64,000 bases of DNA. Source: Vespa crabro (lineage: Eukaryota > Arthropoda > Insecta > Hymenoptera > Vespidae). The notes below the pieces were generated by a model. The model ran no database searches and had not been told where the DNA came from. It saw only the letters and a list, made by a program, of their open reading frames with translations. The stretch covers positions 7,311,162-7,375,161 of the forward strand of contig NC_060957.1 in NCBI RefSeq assembly GCF_910589235.1, written 5' to 3'. Shown here piece after piece: positions 1 to 11,140 of the stretch (position 1 is its first letter; every line of letters begins with the position of its first letter). Made by a program: the position numbers and the translations under genes.

Positions 1-1678
1 GAATGTGTGGAAGAATGAAAAACACAAAAAAGAAAATAGTAGAAATAAGAGTAACACGAAAAATAGATTCAAATGTTTCATGATTTCCTCACGAAGTATA
101 CTTTTTCGGTTTAAATTGAAGCCAGCGAGATTTGCGTTGTGTTTACCATCTGGCAGCGACAAGCCTGCGGGAGGGCTGAATTCCGGTCTCTCGCTTCCAA
201 AGCAATATGTCCCGTTAAATGCGTTTGCGGCATGAAGGACAGCGATTCGGTTACCTATGAAATGCAGTTCGCCGAACAATTATCCCCGGCGCGGCGCTTT
301 GTCCCACACCCGTCCGTCGTACTTCGATTCGACGTCGCTGATTCGAATCCACCCACGTGTCACTACTATTCACTGTTCGCCTCGAACCAAGAGAGATCGA
401 AGAAAAATAGATGTACAAGGAGGGAAGCTAGAAAGGATATGAATCATCTCGCCATTATTGGCGAACATTATTTTTCTAATCGAATTCGATTATTGTAACA
501 AATGTGCTTATAAGGACTTATTTATCTCTAACGTACAAAATTCTTCAGATTTGACAAGTTTAATTATCATCGATAATTCTGATTTCAACGAATGTAAGTA
601 TTATTTTTTTTTTTCTTTTACTTTCATATACCCCGTTTCTCTAATACTTCTGCATTTTATTTTGCTTAAGGTAAATCAAAAGAAGAAGAAAAAAAAAACA
701 AAAAAAAAAAGAAATTCAACGATCGTCACAGCATGTTTTCTCAATAAAGAAGAAGGAAACACTGCAGGGGTCAAGATCGAGTCATACGATAGACTAACGA
801 ATAACGTAGCTCGGGTAAAAATCTTTTCTCGAGAGATTATCTTCTCGTATGTAGTCGCTTTTGCTTTACGGCCAAACTACGACGATCTTAATTGAGCTTC
901 GACGGATGTAACGAAGATCGTACACGTTGAAAAGAGAGGACCTGATGCTGGATACAGCATCCGTTATCTCTTTTCGAGTGGCTCCACCTCCCACACAAAA
1001 CGATGGGGTATATAACTCGTCTATTGTTCCTGCGGGCTTAAACGAGCTATTATCATTATTCATATACGACGTGAGCGTGTCCATAAGATTCGAACGTACG
1101 AAAGGGAAGGATAAAAGAATGAGAAAAAAAAACGAACTCGAGCTTTACATCGAAATACGAATGGTTTTCTTCGAGAATTACTGACAAGATGAGACTCGAA
1201 GTTAAGATTCTTGAGAAATTCTTTTGCATCGTACCGTTACTCGTTAGCACAGTGTCTTGAAATTCTGAAGAGAGAAAGAAAAAATTTGTCAAACGGTTCT
1301 CTTGCGAGACTTTCGCACGGTCGGAAAGAAATAAATTCATCTTTGTAACTTTGATGATAAAGAAAAATATAATTTATTAAGATTAACATTATTTTCAAGT
1401 TGATAATACGATTTTCTCTTACGCGTTATACTTAATTTACTTACTTTATTTAATATTTAATAATACAATTGACTTTGTTCGGGAGTAATTAATTCTTTAA
1501 AACAAAAAAAAAAAACAAAAAAAAAAGAAATGCACGCTAATCTATTTCTAAATGAGTAAAAAAGTTTTCTAACTATTCAAACGTACCTATGAAGCGTTCG
1601 TTATAAGGAACAAGAAAAAAAGAAGTTAATTACACTCTTAAGTGAGACGGTAGTTCATTTTTCTTTCCATTCTCCTCC

Positions 1679-1680
<2 letters not shown>
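1..1680. other. unique non-coding sequence
   Basis: No gene is recognised in this AT-rich stretch. The open frames are short and give no recognisable domain. Near 600-720 there are T-rich and A-rich homopolymer patches, and another A-rich patch lies near 1501-1530. A pyrimidine-rich stretch ends in CTTAAG|GTAAAT at 670/671. This resembles a weak back-to-back acceptor and donor, but AAG is a poor acceptor ending. The segment around 900-1080 is the least repetitive part. Confidence 0.6.
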
Positions 1681-1738
<58 letters not shown>

Positions 1739-1740
1739 TT
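1681..1740. repeat. (CT)n microsatellite
   Basis: Almost pure CT dinucleotide array, broken once by TTT near 1720. On the opposite strand it reads (GA)n, the sequence class bound by GAGA-type factors in insects, although arrays this long are usually just slippage products. Confidence 0.97.
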
Positions 1741-3013
1741 TATGATTTACGACGACAGACGAATTTCGTCTTCCGCAATATGAAGACCCTTTATCGTCAT
1801 ACGTGGACTTTAATAACGCCTTTATCCATGTTTTTCGAGTGCACGATGCTTTCAAGACAGAAGATCACGAATACGAGCGATTTGCCAACGTGAGAACGTT
1901 CCCCTCGGTGCGGCCTAACCGCAACATAAATGAACGCGATTACACGAATGCGGTTAACAACGCGCAGCCGCATGAAACGCGTGTCACACAGCGTGTGTAC
2001 GAGCGAGTACGCAAGCATTACATGCATGCAACCCAAAGAAAAAGTATCTGAATTTACATTAGTTCTTATAACATCTATTACAAATATGATCTTATAAATA
2101 CTCCAATTCAACTTCCTTTTGTTAATATTTTCAAATATGGAATGGAATATTGTTGTATAATTAATGCGTAATAACCGTTAATATCAATTCATTCAATCTT
2201 GATGACTTTCGAACTTGTCACGAAATGCTTGATAAATAATTATTATTTATCATCGTCTCGTTAATTAAGGTCAAGAGATTTATATTTCAAATTAGATTAG
2301 AAACACGCCAGAGGAACGTTTATAATTACTTCCTGTCGCGAGAAAGAAAACACGTAACGTATGTCTCTAACGGTATACGTTTATTGACGTGAATTTCCTC
2401 TTTAATTAAAAATGTCCGTATTTTGGTAAGTAACGTCGAATTAAAAAAGAAAAAATAAATCAATCGGATAATTCACTATAATTACGCTCATTTAGTTTAT
2501 CGATTTCTTTAATTTTACTAATTATCGAGTAACTCCTTCGCATAAACAGTAATGAAAATTTCATGATAGACAGCTGATTGAATTGCAGCATCCCGAATGC
2601 ATATATACTACTCTTCGTGTTCAAGCAAAACCCACATACATGTATCCCTGTGGTCACGGATAGAGAGAATGCACCGCAGAGTTTACCAGACATAAAGGGA
2701 AAGAGAAATAGAGATAGAAGGATATATATATCCTTTATATATATATATGTATAAAGAGGGATAGCGAAGGATGGAGATAACGAAATTGACATAAGCGCAG
2801 CATGCGTTTACAGGCCATTTGCCGAATGACCGATACCGTCGCGTCGTTACGCTTCGTTTGGCACGACATACCAAATCCGAAGTCGAATGCATTTTCCGAA
2901 ATAGTATTACACTCGCATAATCGAACATTTCCTTCCGTCGTTTCATAGATATCGTGGATAAATTGAAAGACAGGCTTTATCGAGACAGTCGATTACATTG
3001 AAATCTCACGTGA
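1741..3013. other. unique non-coding sequence
   Basis: Mixed-complexity AT-rich DNA with no recognisable gene. It contains a perfect 14-base palindrome, GGATATATATATCC, at 2720-2733, followed by a short TA run. The section 2810-2960 is richer in CpG and has no simple repeat. Both strands show short open frames with no recognisable protein. Confidence 0.6.
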
Positions 3014-3099
3014 AAGAGTGAGAGAGAGAAAGAGAAAAAGAGAGAGAGAGAGAGAGAGAGAGACCAGAGAGAAAGAGAGAGAGAGAGAGACCAGAGAGA
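3014..3099. repeat. (GA)n microsatellite with duplicated interruption
   Basis: GA array with occasional GAAA variants. The interruption GACCAGAGAGA occurs twice, about 30 bases apart, which suggests that a GA block with its CC interruption was duplicated as a unit. Confidence 0.95.
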
Positions 3100-3335
3100 T
3101 TAATCGAGACGACATACCACCATTCTTGATGGAGTTGCGTTTCTTTCGCTGTACACGACGTGCTTCGATTAATCACCGTACATGTTACAACATATAATCA
3201 TAATAATCAACGAACACCAACGTGTACGTCAAAGTTTTTAAAGAACTGTCGCTTTCCGACACGAGCGGACGTTTAAATCTCTTTTAGAAATCGTTCTCCT
3301 AACATTAGAGAAAATGAGAGAGACAAAGAGAGCAA

Positions 3336-3338
<3 letters not shown>

Positions 3339-3385
<47 letters not shown>
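3339..3385. repeat. (GA)n microsatellite
   Basis: Pure GA dinucleotide run, flanked on the left by imperfect GA-rich sequence from about 3307. Confidence 0.96.
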
Positions 3386-3390
3386 TGAAG

Positions 3391-3768
3391 AGAGATATTT
3401 TATTTTGATTTTCACGATGTACTCATTCTTTAATAGTTATTGGTATAACTGTAAAGCCTACGTAGACCCATTTCAAATGTTGTTCATAATTAATCATCCT
3501 ACAGGTTTCATCGGACGAACGTTAGAAATAAATAAAAAAAAAAAAAAGAAATCTCGATCGATCGAACGCGACCCATACACTCTGTCGTTTAACCGGATTA
3601 TTCGCGCTTCGGGGATGAAAGGAGAGGGAGAGGGATCCAATGAAATTGCGATGAAGTTGGAAACGTGTATACGAGAATGAGAGAAAGAGAGAAAAATGGA
3701 AAGAGAAGGGTGCAAGCTGATGCCAAACTAGAGAGAAAAGAAACGAGAGTTGGGTCAGAGGTTGGATG
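3391..3768. other. unique and purine-rich sequence
   Basis: No gene is supported. A homopolymeric A run lies near 3535-3547, followed by a GATCGATCGAA motif. From 3610 onward the plus strand becomes GA-rich without forming a regular array. Confidence 0.55.
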
Positions 3769-3836
3769 AAAGAGAGAGAGAGAGAGAGAGAGACGATTTT
3801 CTCCCCCATTTCTCTCTCTCTCTCTCTCTCTCTCTC
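3769..3836. repeat. GA/CT inverted repeat (long hairpin)
   Basis: A GA run at 3770-3793 is followed, after a 17-base spacer (3794-3810, T- and C-rich), by a CT run at 3811-3836. The arms are reverse complements over about 24 bases, so the transcript or single strand could form a stem of that length with a short loop. It may have arisen by inverted duplication, or by chance juxtaposition of two common repeat orientations. Confidence 0.9.
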
Positions 3837-4095
3837 CCTCTCTTACGCATATGCATACACATTCTAACTCTTTCTCTGTTCATCTCACGCCACTCAACCC
3901 ACTGACAAATATCGTCCGGCGACTTTCATTTTCAGCGCACTAATTATTCACCTAACCCTGCCGCTCGTTCGTTTGTTTCTGCCGCTTTTGCAAATAAAAG
4001 CGCAGAACGAAACGTGGCCGGACGCGCGCAGCCTCCAACCACGGACGATGGTCCAACCCATGCTCGACGGAATCGCTAGTGCGAGCGAAAAAGAT

Positions 4096-4099
<4 letters not shown>

Positions 4100-4156
<57 letters not shown>

Positions 4157-4169
4157 AAGAGAGAGAGAG
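4100..4169. repeat. (GA)n microsatellite
   Basis: About 70 bases of GA dinucleotides with a GGGAAA interruption near 4153-4158. Confidence 0.97.
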
Positions 4170-5429
4170 TGAATGGGCTGACTAAAAAAAGAGGAGAAAG
4201 ACCATGGGACGAAAGGGTATGGGCTTGCATTAATGACCTCCACGGTTCGATGATATTCCGCCAGCAGCTACGATCGAAATGACTATCCCTCTATCCCCCT
4301 ACCTCCACTATGTTGTAGCATGGAAACGTGAATGAAAAAGTGCTAAACGTTCGCTTTTTATCAGGATAAAAATTTACGTCAAATTAGCGTAGAACATCGG
4401 GCTATCTATCGGATGGCTTTTTGTCGATATTACAAAATATCGCTTTTCGTTTTATATTGAACAATATCGTTGAAACGATTATTTCGAGATGGACGAAAAA
4501 TAGATACTGGAAATAATAGAGATAAGAAACCACAAAGAGAATATAAAATTGGAAAAGATTGGAAATGCCTAGACGATTAGTCAAACGTCAAATTGGTGTA
4601 GTCAATTATTTTCGGTGGACATAGATTCCAAATCTCGGAGAAGGGTAGTAGGAGTGAAAGAGGGGCGAATTGCCTCTCGCAGTTCGCTCGTTAAAACCAT
4701 TGCCAATTTCTCGTCGATCCTACGAGCGGGCTTTAATTTGATTTCAGAGGGTAAACCATTGCAATTAAAAGTTAGCCCCCGCGAAAAGTCGGAAAAGATA
4801 GTAACGTCTGATTAAATGGACAGTCCGCATCCGGTCGCGAGCTATGCACCTATGTAACACTCTACGAAATGGTTCGCGAAGGTTCATGGTGTGGGAGAAA
4901 GGGAGATGGTAAAGTACCGTCGCCCTACGGAATTAATGGTCGACTGCGTTGGTGATGAGCGTTACGCTTATACGCTTAAAAGTGATAATTTTCAGACAAT
5001 ACCGAAACGTCCACTCGTTATTATTAATTGGCTACGTTGGAGATTATAAACGGTACTGTTACACTTTGCCAAATTCTTTGTTTATTTATTTATTTTTTTT
5101 TTTTTTCATATTTCATATCCCTTAAAATGTTGATTTTCGATTTCTCATAAGTATCATTATTTATACAACAAAAAAATTTGTTCAATTTTAGTTACGATCT
5201 CAAAAATAGTATCTATGCAAACATTTGCTCAAAAAAATAAAAAGAGAGAAAATGAAAGTTTAGAAAAAGATATAAAAAAAAGAGTTCTTTAGAAAAAAAG
5301 CTCTTTCCGTTTTTACTCATTATTCCACTGAAATTATCTTCTCCGTTCGCTCCTTTCGCGACGAATACGTTAATAGGAAAATGTCGAGAGCAGAGTAAAA
5401 ATAAAAAATAAAAATGTGAAAGGAAAATC
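4170..5429. other. unique non-coding sequence
   Basis: Ordinary AT-rich DNA without a recognisable gene. 4600-4990 has higher complexity and no microsatellite. A T-rich homopolymer lies at about 5079-5106. The open frames here are under 70 codons, or appear only when non-ATG starts are allowed. Confidence 0.6.
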
Positions 5430-5960
5430 CAAAGGATTAGGGAGTTACAGCGGTAAGCCGTCGACGTTTTCTCGGTCGAGTCCCGACAATAAATTAGCCT
5501 TGGTGGCAGACGCCGTCGTCGAGTATTCGCGTCGAGCTTTCGAACGCAATTTCGGTTTGTCGTTACCCTTGTCCCCACCCAATCCCGTCCTCTCTTGCCC
5601 CGTTCCTAGCCGCCCTCTTGTCGCGTCGCTGTCCGTGAGCGCACAATGCGCGTCGGGACGCGATAATTGCCAGGCGCGTTGCCAATTCGACGTCGCGCTT
5701 GTTAATTGATTCGACAGAAAACGCGAGTTCTCGCGACTTCGCTAGAGACCTCTACTACTCACCAATACCAAAACACTATCCCTGACGATACCACCGTTAC
5801 CATCACCAACGACTATGAGCTTGACGAGAACGACGACGATTTTCCACAAGCCAACGCCGTTCTCGTTGTTAACGCTGTTAACGCGTTACGCCACCGTATC
5901 GCTTTTGCCACGGCAAAGCCACCGCCGTCAACCGCGAAACTTCGTTCCGTTCATTAACGA
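5430..5960. other. CpG-rich, repeat-free block
   Basis: Visibly richer in G+C and CpG than its surroundings, especially 5500-5720 and 5820-5950. Two plus-strand frames stay open here, ending at 5709 and running 5706-5957. The second encodes an acidic stretch (NDYELDENDDDF) followed by a neutral tail. Neither starts at an in-frame ATG that I would trust, and neither matches a family I know. It could be an exon, a promoter-proximal CpG-rich region or chance. Confidence 0.4.
5701..5721 (+). repeat. dispersed diverged repeat, copy A, left motif
   Basis: GTTAATTGATTCGACAGAAA recurs with two differences at 7447-7467 and more diverged at 7905-7930. A second shared motif lies downstream at 5954-5972. 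Confidence 0.55.
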
Positions 5961-5972
5961 GTTCTTTAAATA
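5954..5972 (+). repeat. dispersed diverged repeat, copy A, right motif
   Basis: TTAACGAGTTCTTTAAATA is repeated exactly at 7559-7577. An exact 19-base repeat of non-simple sequence 1.6 kb away is very unlikely by chance. Both copies are preceded by the related left motif. Confidence 0.7.
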
Positions 5973-5979
5973 ATGACCT

Positions 5980-5981
<2 letters not shown>

Positions 5982-6025
<44 letters not shown>
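5982..6025. repeat. (CT)n microsatellite
   Basis: Pure CT dinucleotide run directly following the right motif of the dispersed repeat. Confidence 0.97.
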
Positions 6026-6027
<2 letters not shown>

Positions 6028-6059
6028 AGTCTTTCTTTCTCACTTTCGACGTGTACTCA

Positions 6060-6095
6060 TTCTCTTTCTTTCTTTCTTTCTCTCTCTCTCCCTCC

Positions 6096-6144
<49 letters not shown>

Positions 6145-6155
6145 TCTCTCTCTCT
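6060..6155. repeat. pure pyrimidine tract (CTTT then CT)
   Basis: Ninety-six uninterrupted pyrimidines: CTTT units first, then CT dinucleotides with CC variants. Tracts of this kind can adopt triplex (H-DNA) structures when partly mirror-symmetric. Confidence 0.95.
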
Positions 6156-6159
6156 ACCT

Positions 6160-7440
6160 CTTCTGAAACGAAAATAACGACGGAAAATTACAGCCTTATT
6201 TTTGGCGCGAGTAATGTAATCTCACTTGTTAACAAGATTCTTAATTCGAATAAAAGAATGTACTTGTTAGTTCGTCTTTGTTCCATTCATCATATCAAAG
6301 AACGATTTTCATAGAATTTCGCCCTTCTTTTTTTGATTTTCTTTTTTCTTTAGTTTTACTTTTAATCTATTCGATATATTGATCAATCTTCTTTAAGACT
6401 TCACTGACCACGATTCCACCGTTCTGGATTGCCCTAACCGATTCTAAGAATTTTTGTAGGTCGTCCATATATGTGAAGAAAATTAGCTTTCCATGACAAG
6501 GCCGTCAATGCCGAAGCCAATTCCGAGAATTAATATAAGTAGCGATGGATTAAGGCCGAGGCGAGGCATCAACTCTAACAGCTTTTTTAGATATCGCATT
6601 TGCTGGTGTTATACCGTTGTTTTCTAGGAAATTATCTAGGTCAACGTGCCGATGCACGAATCGGTTCTTTCCACTACGTTAAGAACGGTAATTACCGTGA
6701 GATCGAACGAAACATTCTCGTATGTGGGACGTTCATGTATATACCGTCAATTTATCGCAATTATTTCTTACGTCGAAGAATAATAATAGTGAGATATACT
6801 TAATTATACGTAACGTTAACAAGATCTATTAAAATCGACTTAAGTTCTGAAGACGCGTAATTTCGCAAATTTTCAAAAACTCTTCGTTGATAACACGTAT
6901 ATATCTACGTGTATTATCTATATACGTAATCACGAAATAATCCTTTTTACAGGAAAAACATCTCTTTGATTCAGAAGCAATCCTTTTAGTCTGTCCCATT
7001 CCATTCCTCTCTGGGAAGTAATTACTCGAACGAGCGGCCACAATTAAACGTATCGTTCATGGCCCGTACTACGATTACCGCGATCTCGTTCGTTCTCGTG
7101 ACAATTAAGATAAAAAGCCGTAAAATTGGTATTTTTTTCGGGATTGCTCGGAATGAGAATAGGATGATGAAAGAAGAGAAGAGCGGTGTTCGAAGTCGTG
7201 TATAAAATACGTTCGTAAATTTCCTAGCGTCATTAAAATAAACGAGGCTCATTTAAGTGGTCCACGTTTTACAAAATCGACATTGCTAGACGTGCAATAT
7301 ATATGCATGTTCTGCTTGCGATGATTAAAATGGACGAATCCAATTTAAATGTTTTAGAGCGGAGCGAGATAAAGTTTATAAAAAATATCTATGACCTTCT
7401 AGAACGTGGAGGGATATAATCGTGGTCGACGTCTCTCCTC
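6160..7440. other. unique non-coding sequence
   Basis: No microsatellite longer than a few units and no recognisable gene. 6370-6720 and 7040-7260 are of ordinary complexity with frequent CpG. It is one of the cleaner stretches of the window. Confidence 0.6.
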
Positions 7441-7446
7441 CGTGAC

Positions 7447-7577
7447 GTTAATTGATTTGGCAGAAAAGTTGGCAAGCGAACCGAGAGCAGAGTCGCGTAT
7501 TACCCACCGGAAACGCTACGTCGATTAGTTTCCTTTGCATTTTCTCTCTGTCTCTACGTTAACGAGTTCTTTAAATA
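7447..7577 (+). repeat. dispersed diverged repeat, copy B
   Basis: The left motif at 7447-7467 and the exact right motif at 7559-7577 bound 131 bases. In copy A the same two motifs are about 255 bases apart, with unlike sequence between. This suggests an old repeat in which only the ends remain similar, or two conserved protein-binding modules. Confidence 0.55.
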
Positions 7578-7774
7578 AATGTTACCATCTCTCGTTGTTC
7601 ATCTCCCCCTTTATTCTTGTTTTCGATAGAAACAATAATGAAAAGTAGAGGAAGTAAAAAATGTGTATACCTGTCCAAGCGAAAAATCATTTTAAATTGA
7701 TATCCGATACGGCACTGCTTTTAACTTTGTTTCGTTGACTTTGCACAGAGCAACGAAGACGGACAAATATATGA

Positions 7775-7832
7775 TGAGAGAGAGGCAGAGAGAGAAAGAG
7801 AGAAAGAAAGAAAGAAAGAGAGAGAGAAAGAG
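7775..7832. repeat. GA / GAAA microsatellite
   Basis: Mixture of GA and GAAA units, with an interruption near 7785 (GGCAG). Confidence 0.93.
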
Positions 7833-7903
7833 CAACACGATGATATATGGAACCATTACAGAGACCACGATTGAAAAGCTGAAAGAGGGGCGGCATATCT
7901 TGC

Positions 7904-7930
7904 GGTGACGTTAATCGATTCGGTAAAAAG
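7904..7930 (+). repeat. dispersed diverged repeat, copy C (left motif only)
   Basis: GGTGACGTTAATCGATTCGG aligns with the left part of copy B (GTGACGTTAATTGATTTGG) with few substitutions. No right motif is visible downstream. Confidence 0.4.
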
Positions 7931-8347
7931 GCTTCGTTCAACGCGACAATGATTCTGCATCGGTTAGCATGCGAGAACGCATTGTTCCCGACGATACGTA
8001 ATTTCTCTCACCGAGCCAAGCCCATTTTTTGTCCTTGTTCCGTGCAATTCGAATCACCATGTTGTTCCCTCGGTGTCTCAAATTGAAAATAAAAAGAAAA
8101 AAAAAAATATGAAAAAGGAACCTTATCTTAGCTTCGTCAAATTGCAAGATGCATATGCTTTCTGTTAAAAGTACATAAGTCATTATTCGTGTCATCATTA
8201 TTTCACCAAAAGTCGGCGAAGAGGAGTTCGTCGTTTGTTCTCTTTTGAATCGATTATGCGAAGCGACCTTACGGAACGACGAAGAAGTTTTTACATCTTG
8301 TAAAAAAATGAGGGAAGAAGAAGGAAGGAAATGTGTATGAGAGACAA

Positions 8348-8361
8348 AAGAGAGAGAGAGG

Positions 8362-8397
<36 letters not shown>

Positions 8398-8407
8398 AAG
8401 AGAGATA
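8348..8407. repeat. compound (GA)n(GACA)n microsatellite
   Basis: GA dinucleotides pass into about five GACA units at 8376-8396, then return to GA. Confidence 0.96.
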
Positions 8408-8857
8408 GGGATGAAGAGAAAAAAGATCTTGAAATCTTTTTCATCGGCTGTCTCCCGCATCTCGTCTACCTTCATAAATTTTCCACACGGTGCTCCAACC
8501 TATTACGTTGTCTTCTCTCTAACCCTCCTCCCTTCCCTTCCATCAACCTCCTCGGTTTTAATTTCACGAAGTAGAGAGAAAAAGTTCGTGCTATTCTACT
8601 GATTATTATTACTGACTACGTACTCATCATTTTTGTCAGGGTTGCATGACCAACTCGATTTTCAAATTGATTTTTTCCACGTGATGTGTTCTTATGTACG
8701 TAGTATAATATCTCTACCTTTTTTTTTGTTCAAGCATGGAACGAGCTATAGTTCGAGTGTCGGTGAGTTAGCTTACCCAAGGGACGTATCGATGAGGAAA
8801 AGAGTGTGGCGAATGGCCAAGGTCTTCTTCTTCTTCCGGGCAGCGTGCCATCGATTG

Positions 8858-8913
8858 CTCTCTTTCTCTCTTTCTCTCTTTCTTTCTTTCTTTCTTTCTC
8901 TCTTTCTTTCTCC
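8858..8913. repeat. CTTT/CT pyrimidine microsatellite
   Basis: Fifty-six pyrimidines in a row, made of TCTCTTTC and CTTT units. A less regular pyrimidine-rich strand follows to about 8985. Confidence 0.94.
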
Positions 8914-8989
8914 GAGAAGTTCTATACCCTCTTTCTACTTTTTTCTTACTCCTCTTCCACTTCTTTTTTTTCCTTTCCCTTCCAGTGGG

Positions 8990-10190
8990 AAAGTAACGAC
9001 TCGTGTATTATTTATTTAGGCTTTCGAAGGTAGAGGGCGACAACAAACGGGCGGCAGTTTTGGTACCACCATTAAAGGAGGAGGGTTTAAGGAGTCGAAT
9101 ATAAAGGATAAGAAAAGGATAGAGGAAAGCTTAAACGAATCGACAACGAGGGACACGCGCGTTACGCGTTGAAAGTTTTATTGCTTGCGATGCCCTCAAT
9201 GCATGATTACTAACCTTTGTCGGCGGTTTTACGTGTTTCTTTTTGACGATAAAAAAAAGATTATTTCTTTATAACGATTTGTGTGTCTACCTTCTTCGAT
9301 TTCTTCTTTTCGAAAATGAGAATATGAGAAAATGAAGTGAATACGAATGTCTTGTATGATGAAACACAACAAATAATCTTATCAGTTGTTTTCTTCTATA
9401 CTGTTAAATTTAATATCTTAATATATAAATATAAACGAAGCTAATACAAATTTGTTGTATGATAAAATGAATGTATAATCTTATCATTTTTTCTTTTTTT
9501 TCTCTGTTATACGTTAAATTTAATATGTTCACTGGAAGTGTCTTGCTTAATAAAAGAACTTCCATCGTAGTTCGTTGCTGAACGACTTTATAAATATGGG
9601 CTAGTGTGAAGCACGACGTTCGCGAGTATGAAAAATATGGCGGATAATGGTTAAACGGCTTTGGTGCTCACGTCAAGTAAGCATGTAACACGTTTCCGAC
9701 GATGGATCATGTAGGAAGAAGAGAGAGAAGGTTAGAGTAAAGAGAGGGGGAAACAGGAGTGGAGAAAGGAGAGGGTGGCCACTGCTTCACAAAACCTCAT
9801 TTGAAAGTTTGATTAAAATTTCTAGCAGGTCGCTCGTGTAATGGACGAACTTCTTGCTCCCAGCAGAGTTTCGCGACAGGACTGGTCACGACGATTTTAT
9901 AAAATCCCTCGTTGAGATGTGCTCCTTTAGCTTGGACACGTAAATACAGGATGGTTAGCTCTATATCCTACTCACGTGATCGCTGAGATGTTACGTACGT
10001 AATTCAATTTGTAACGAAACTTTTTTCATCACGATTCACGTCGTTTCTCCATCTTCCTTTTTATTTTTTTTTCTCTTATATTTTTATATTTTTATATTGT
10101 TATTTTTTACGAATTTTTTACCAATATAAATTTTAATACGTACCCAAGTAGAAAGTATGTAATTTTATGTAGATATTACTGAATGATAAA
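8990..10190. other. unique non-coding sequence
   Basis: No gene recognised. 9010-9240 and 9540-9990 are repeat-poor and of ordinary base composition, with purine-rich patches at 9715-9775. 9260-9540 is AT-rich, and two similar phrases ending in GTTAAATTTAATAT occur near 9403 and 9511. Confidence 0.6.
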
Positions 10191-10191
10191 A

Positions 10192-10193
10192 GT

Positions 10194-10224
<31 letters not shown>

Positions 10225-10231
10225 CAATAAA

Positions 10232-10268
<37 letters not shown>
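10192..10268. repeat. (GA)n microsatellite, imperfect then pure
   Basis: AGAGAAAG-type units pass into a pure GA run at 10234-10268. Confidence 0.95.
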
Positions 10269-10271
<3 letters not shown>

Positions 10272-10603
10272 ATAATCTTCGAGATCGAATTTTATCCGGA
10301 ACACAGAATACACGTGGCAAAATATATTGTCCGTTCCCCCCTGTGGTGTATTTAAAGAGACTGACTCTTCGAAGGTGCTGGCAGCTTCCGCCTTTTCTTT
10401 TTTCCATACCAAGACACCATGCTAAGACTTTGGCCATAAATCGTTGAGCATGAGCAAAGAGTCTATAAATATTTGGAGCCCTTTTCTGGCCTATATCCTA
10501 GCTTGGATATAACATCTCGCATTACGTCACTTTTGGTAATGTCGGTTGAGAGGCGAGAGAGCGAAACCTTCAAAACGACACTAAGAACTACCGGGGTATG
10601 TAC

Positions 10604-10604
10604 T

Positions 10605-10664
<60 letters not shown>

Positions 10665-10709
10665 TAATGGTCGTTGAATCAGAGTGTAAAGAGAGAGAGA
10701 GAGAGAGAG
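10604..10709. repeat. two (GA)n microsatellites
   Basis: GA arrays at 10604-10660 and 10691-10709, split by 30 bases of unique sequence. With the CT array at 10892-10920 they form an inverted pair around about 180 bases of unique sequence. Confidence 0.96.
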
Positions 10710-10889
10710 TGGGAGAGGATTTCTCTCTCAGTCGAACCCTCGACGTTTCTCTCTCGGACTTAATTAAGCCGTCAGTACCAACAACGGCGTTGCGGAGCAT
10801 CCAAACACGTGGCTGCGTCAGATTTCGGCGTGGCAGCCGTGCACCGACTCTACCGAAATCACAGCAGGTAGAAACCACCGAGAATCTAC

Positions 10890-10891
<2 letters not shown>

Positions 10892-10923
<32 letters not shown>

Positions 10924-10940
10924 CTATCTATCTATCTCTC
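10892..10940. repeat. (CT)n(CTAT)n microsatellite
   Basis: CT dinucleotides followed by a few CTAT units. It lies in inverted orientation to the GA arrays upstream. Confidence 0.95.
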
Positions 10941-11074
10941 TTATTCCTTCTATCTCTCTTTGCTTCGGAGTATTGTAAATGGTCGAAGGCTTGGCGCCTG
11001 TCTCGAAACCTGTCACAATATGGGCCTTAATGGAGGCTCATTACCATCGAAATATAAACCTGCTGCGTTAAGCG

Positions 11075-11130
11075 TTTCTCTCTCTCCCTCTCTCTTTCTC
11101 TCTCTCTCTCTCTTTCTTTCTCTTTTTTTC
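11075..11130. repeat. (CT)n microsatellite / polypyrimidine tract
   Basis: CT-rich array ending in CTTTTTTTC, immediately upstream of GCAG|GTACGT. It could serve as the pyrimidine tract of a splice acceptor. Confidence 0.93.
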
Positions 11131-11140
11131 GCAGGTACGT
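11131..11140 (+). promoter_or_regulatory. possible recursive splice site (weak)
   Basis: GCAG directly abuts GTACGT, preceded by a long pyrimidine tract. This has the acceptor-next-to-donor order of a zero-length-exon ratchet site. The donor half differs from GTAAGT at one position. Because the pyrimidine tract is a microsatellite, chance is a real alternative. Confidence 0.25.

Noticed and set aside
6027..6048. TCAGTCTTTCTTTCTC, resembling the start of an insect microRNA
   Set aside because: The likeness is limited to a pyrimidine-rich stretch next to a CT array, and no hairpin partner is visible.
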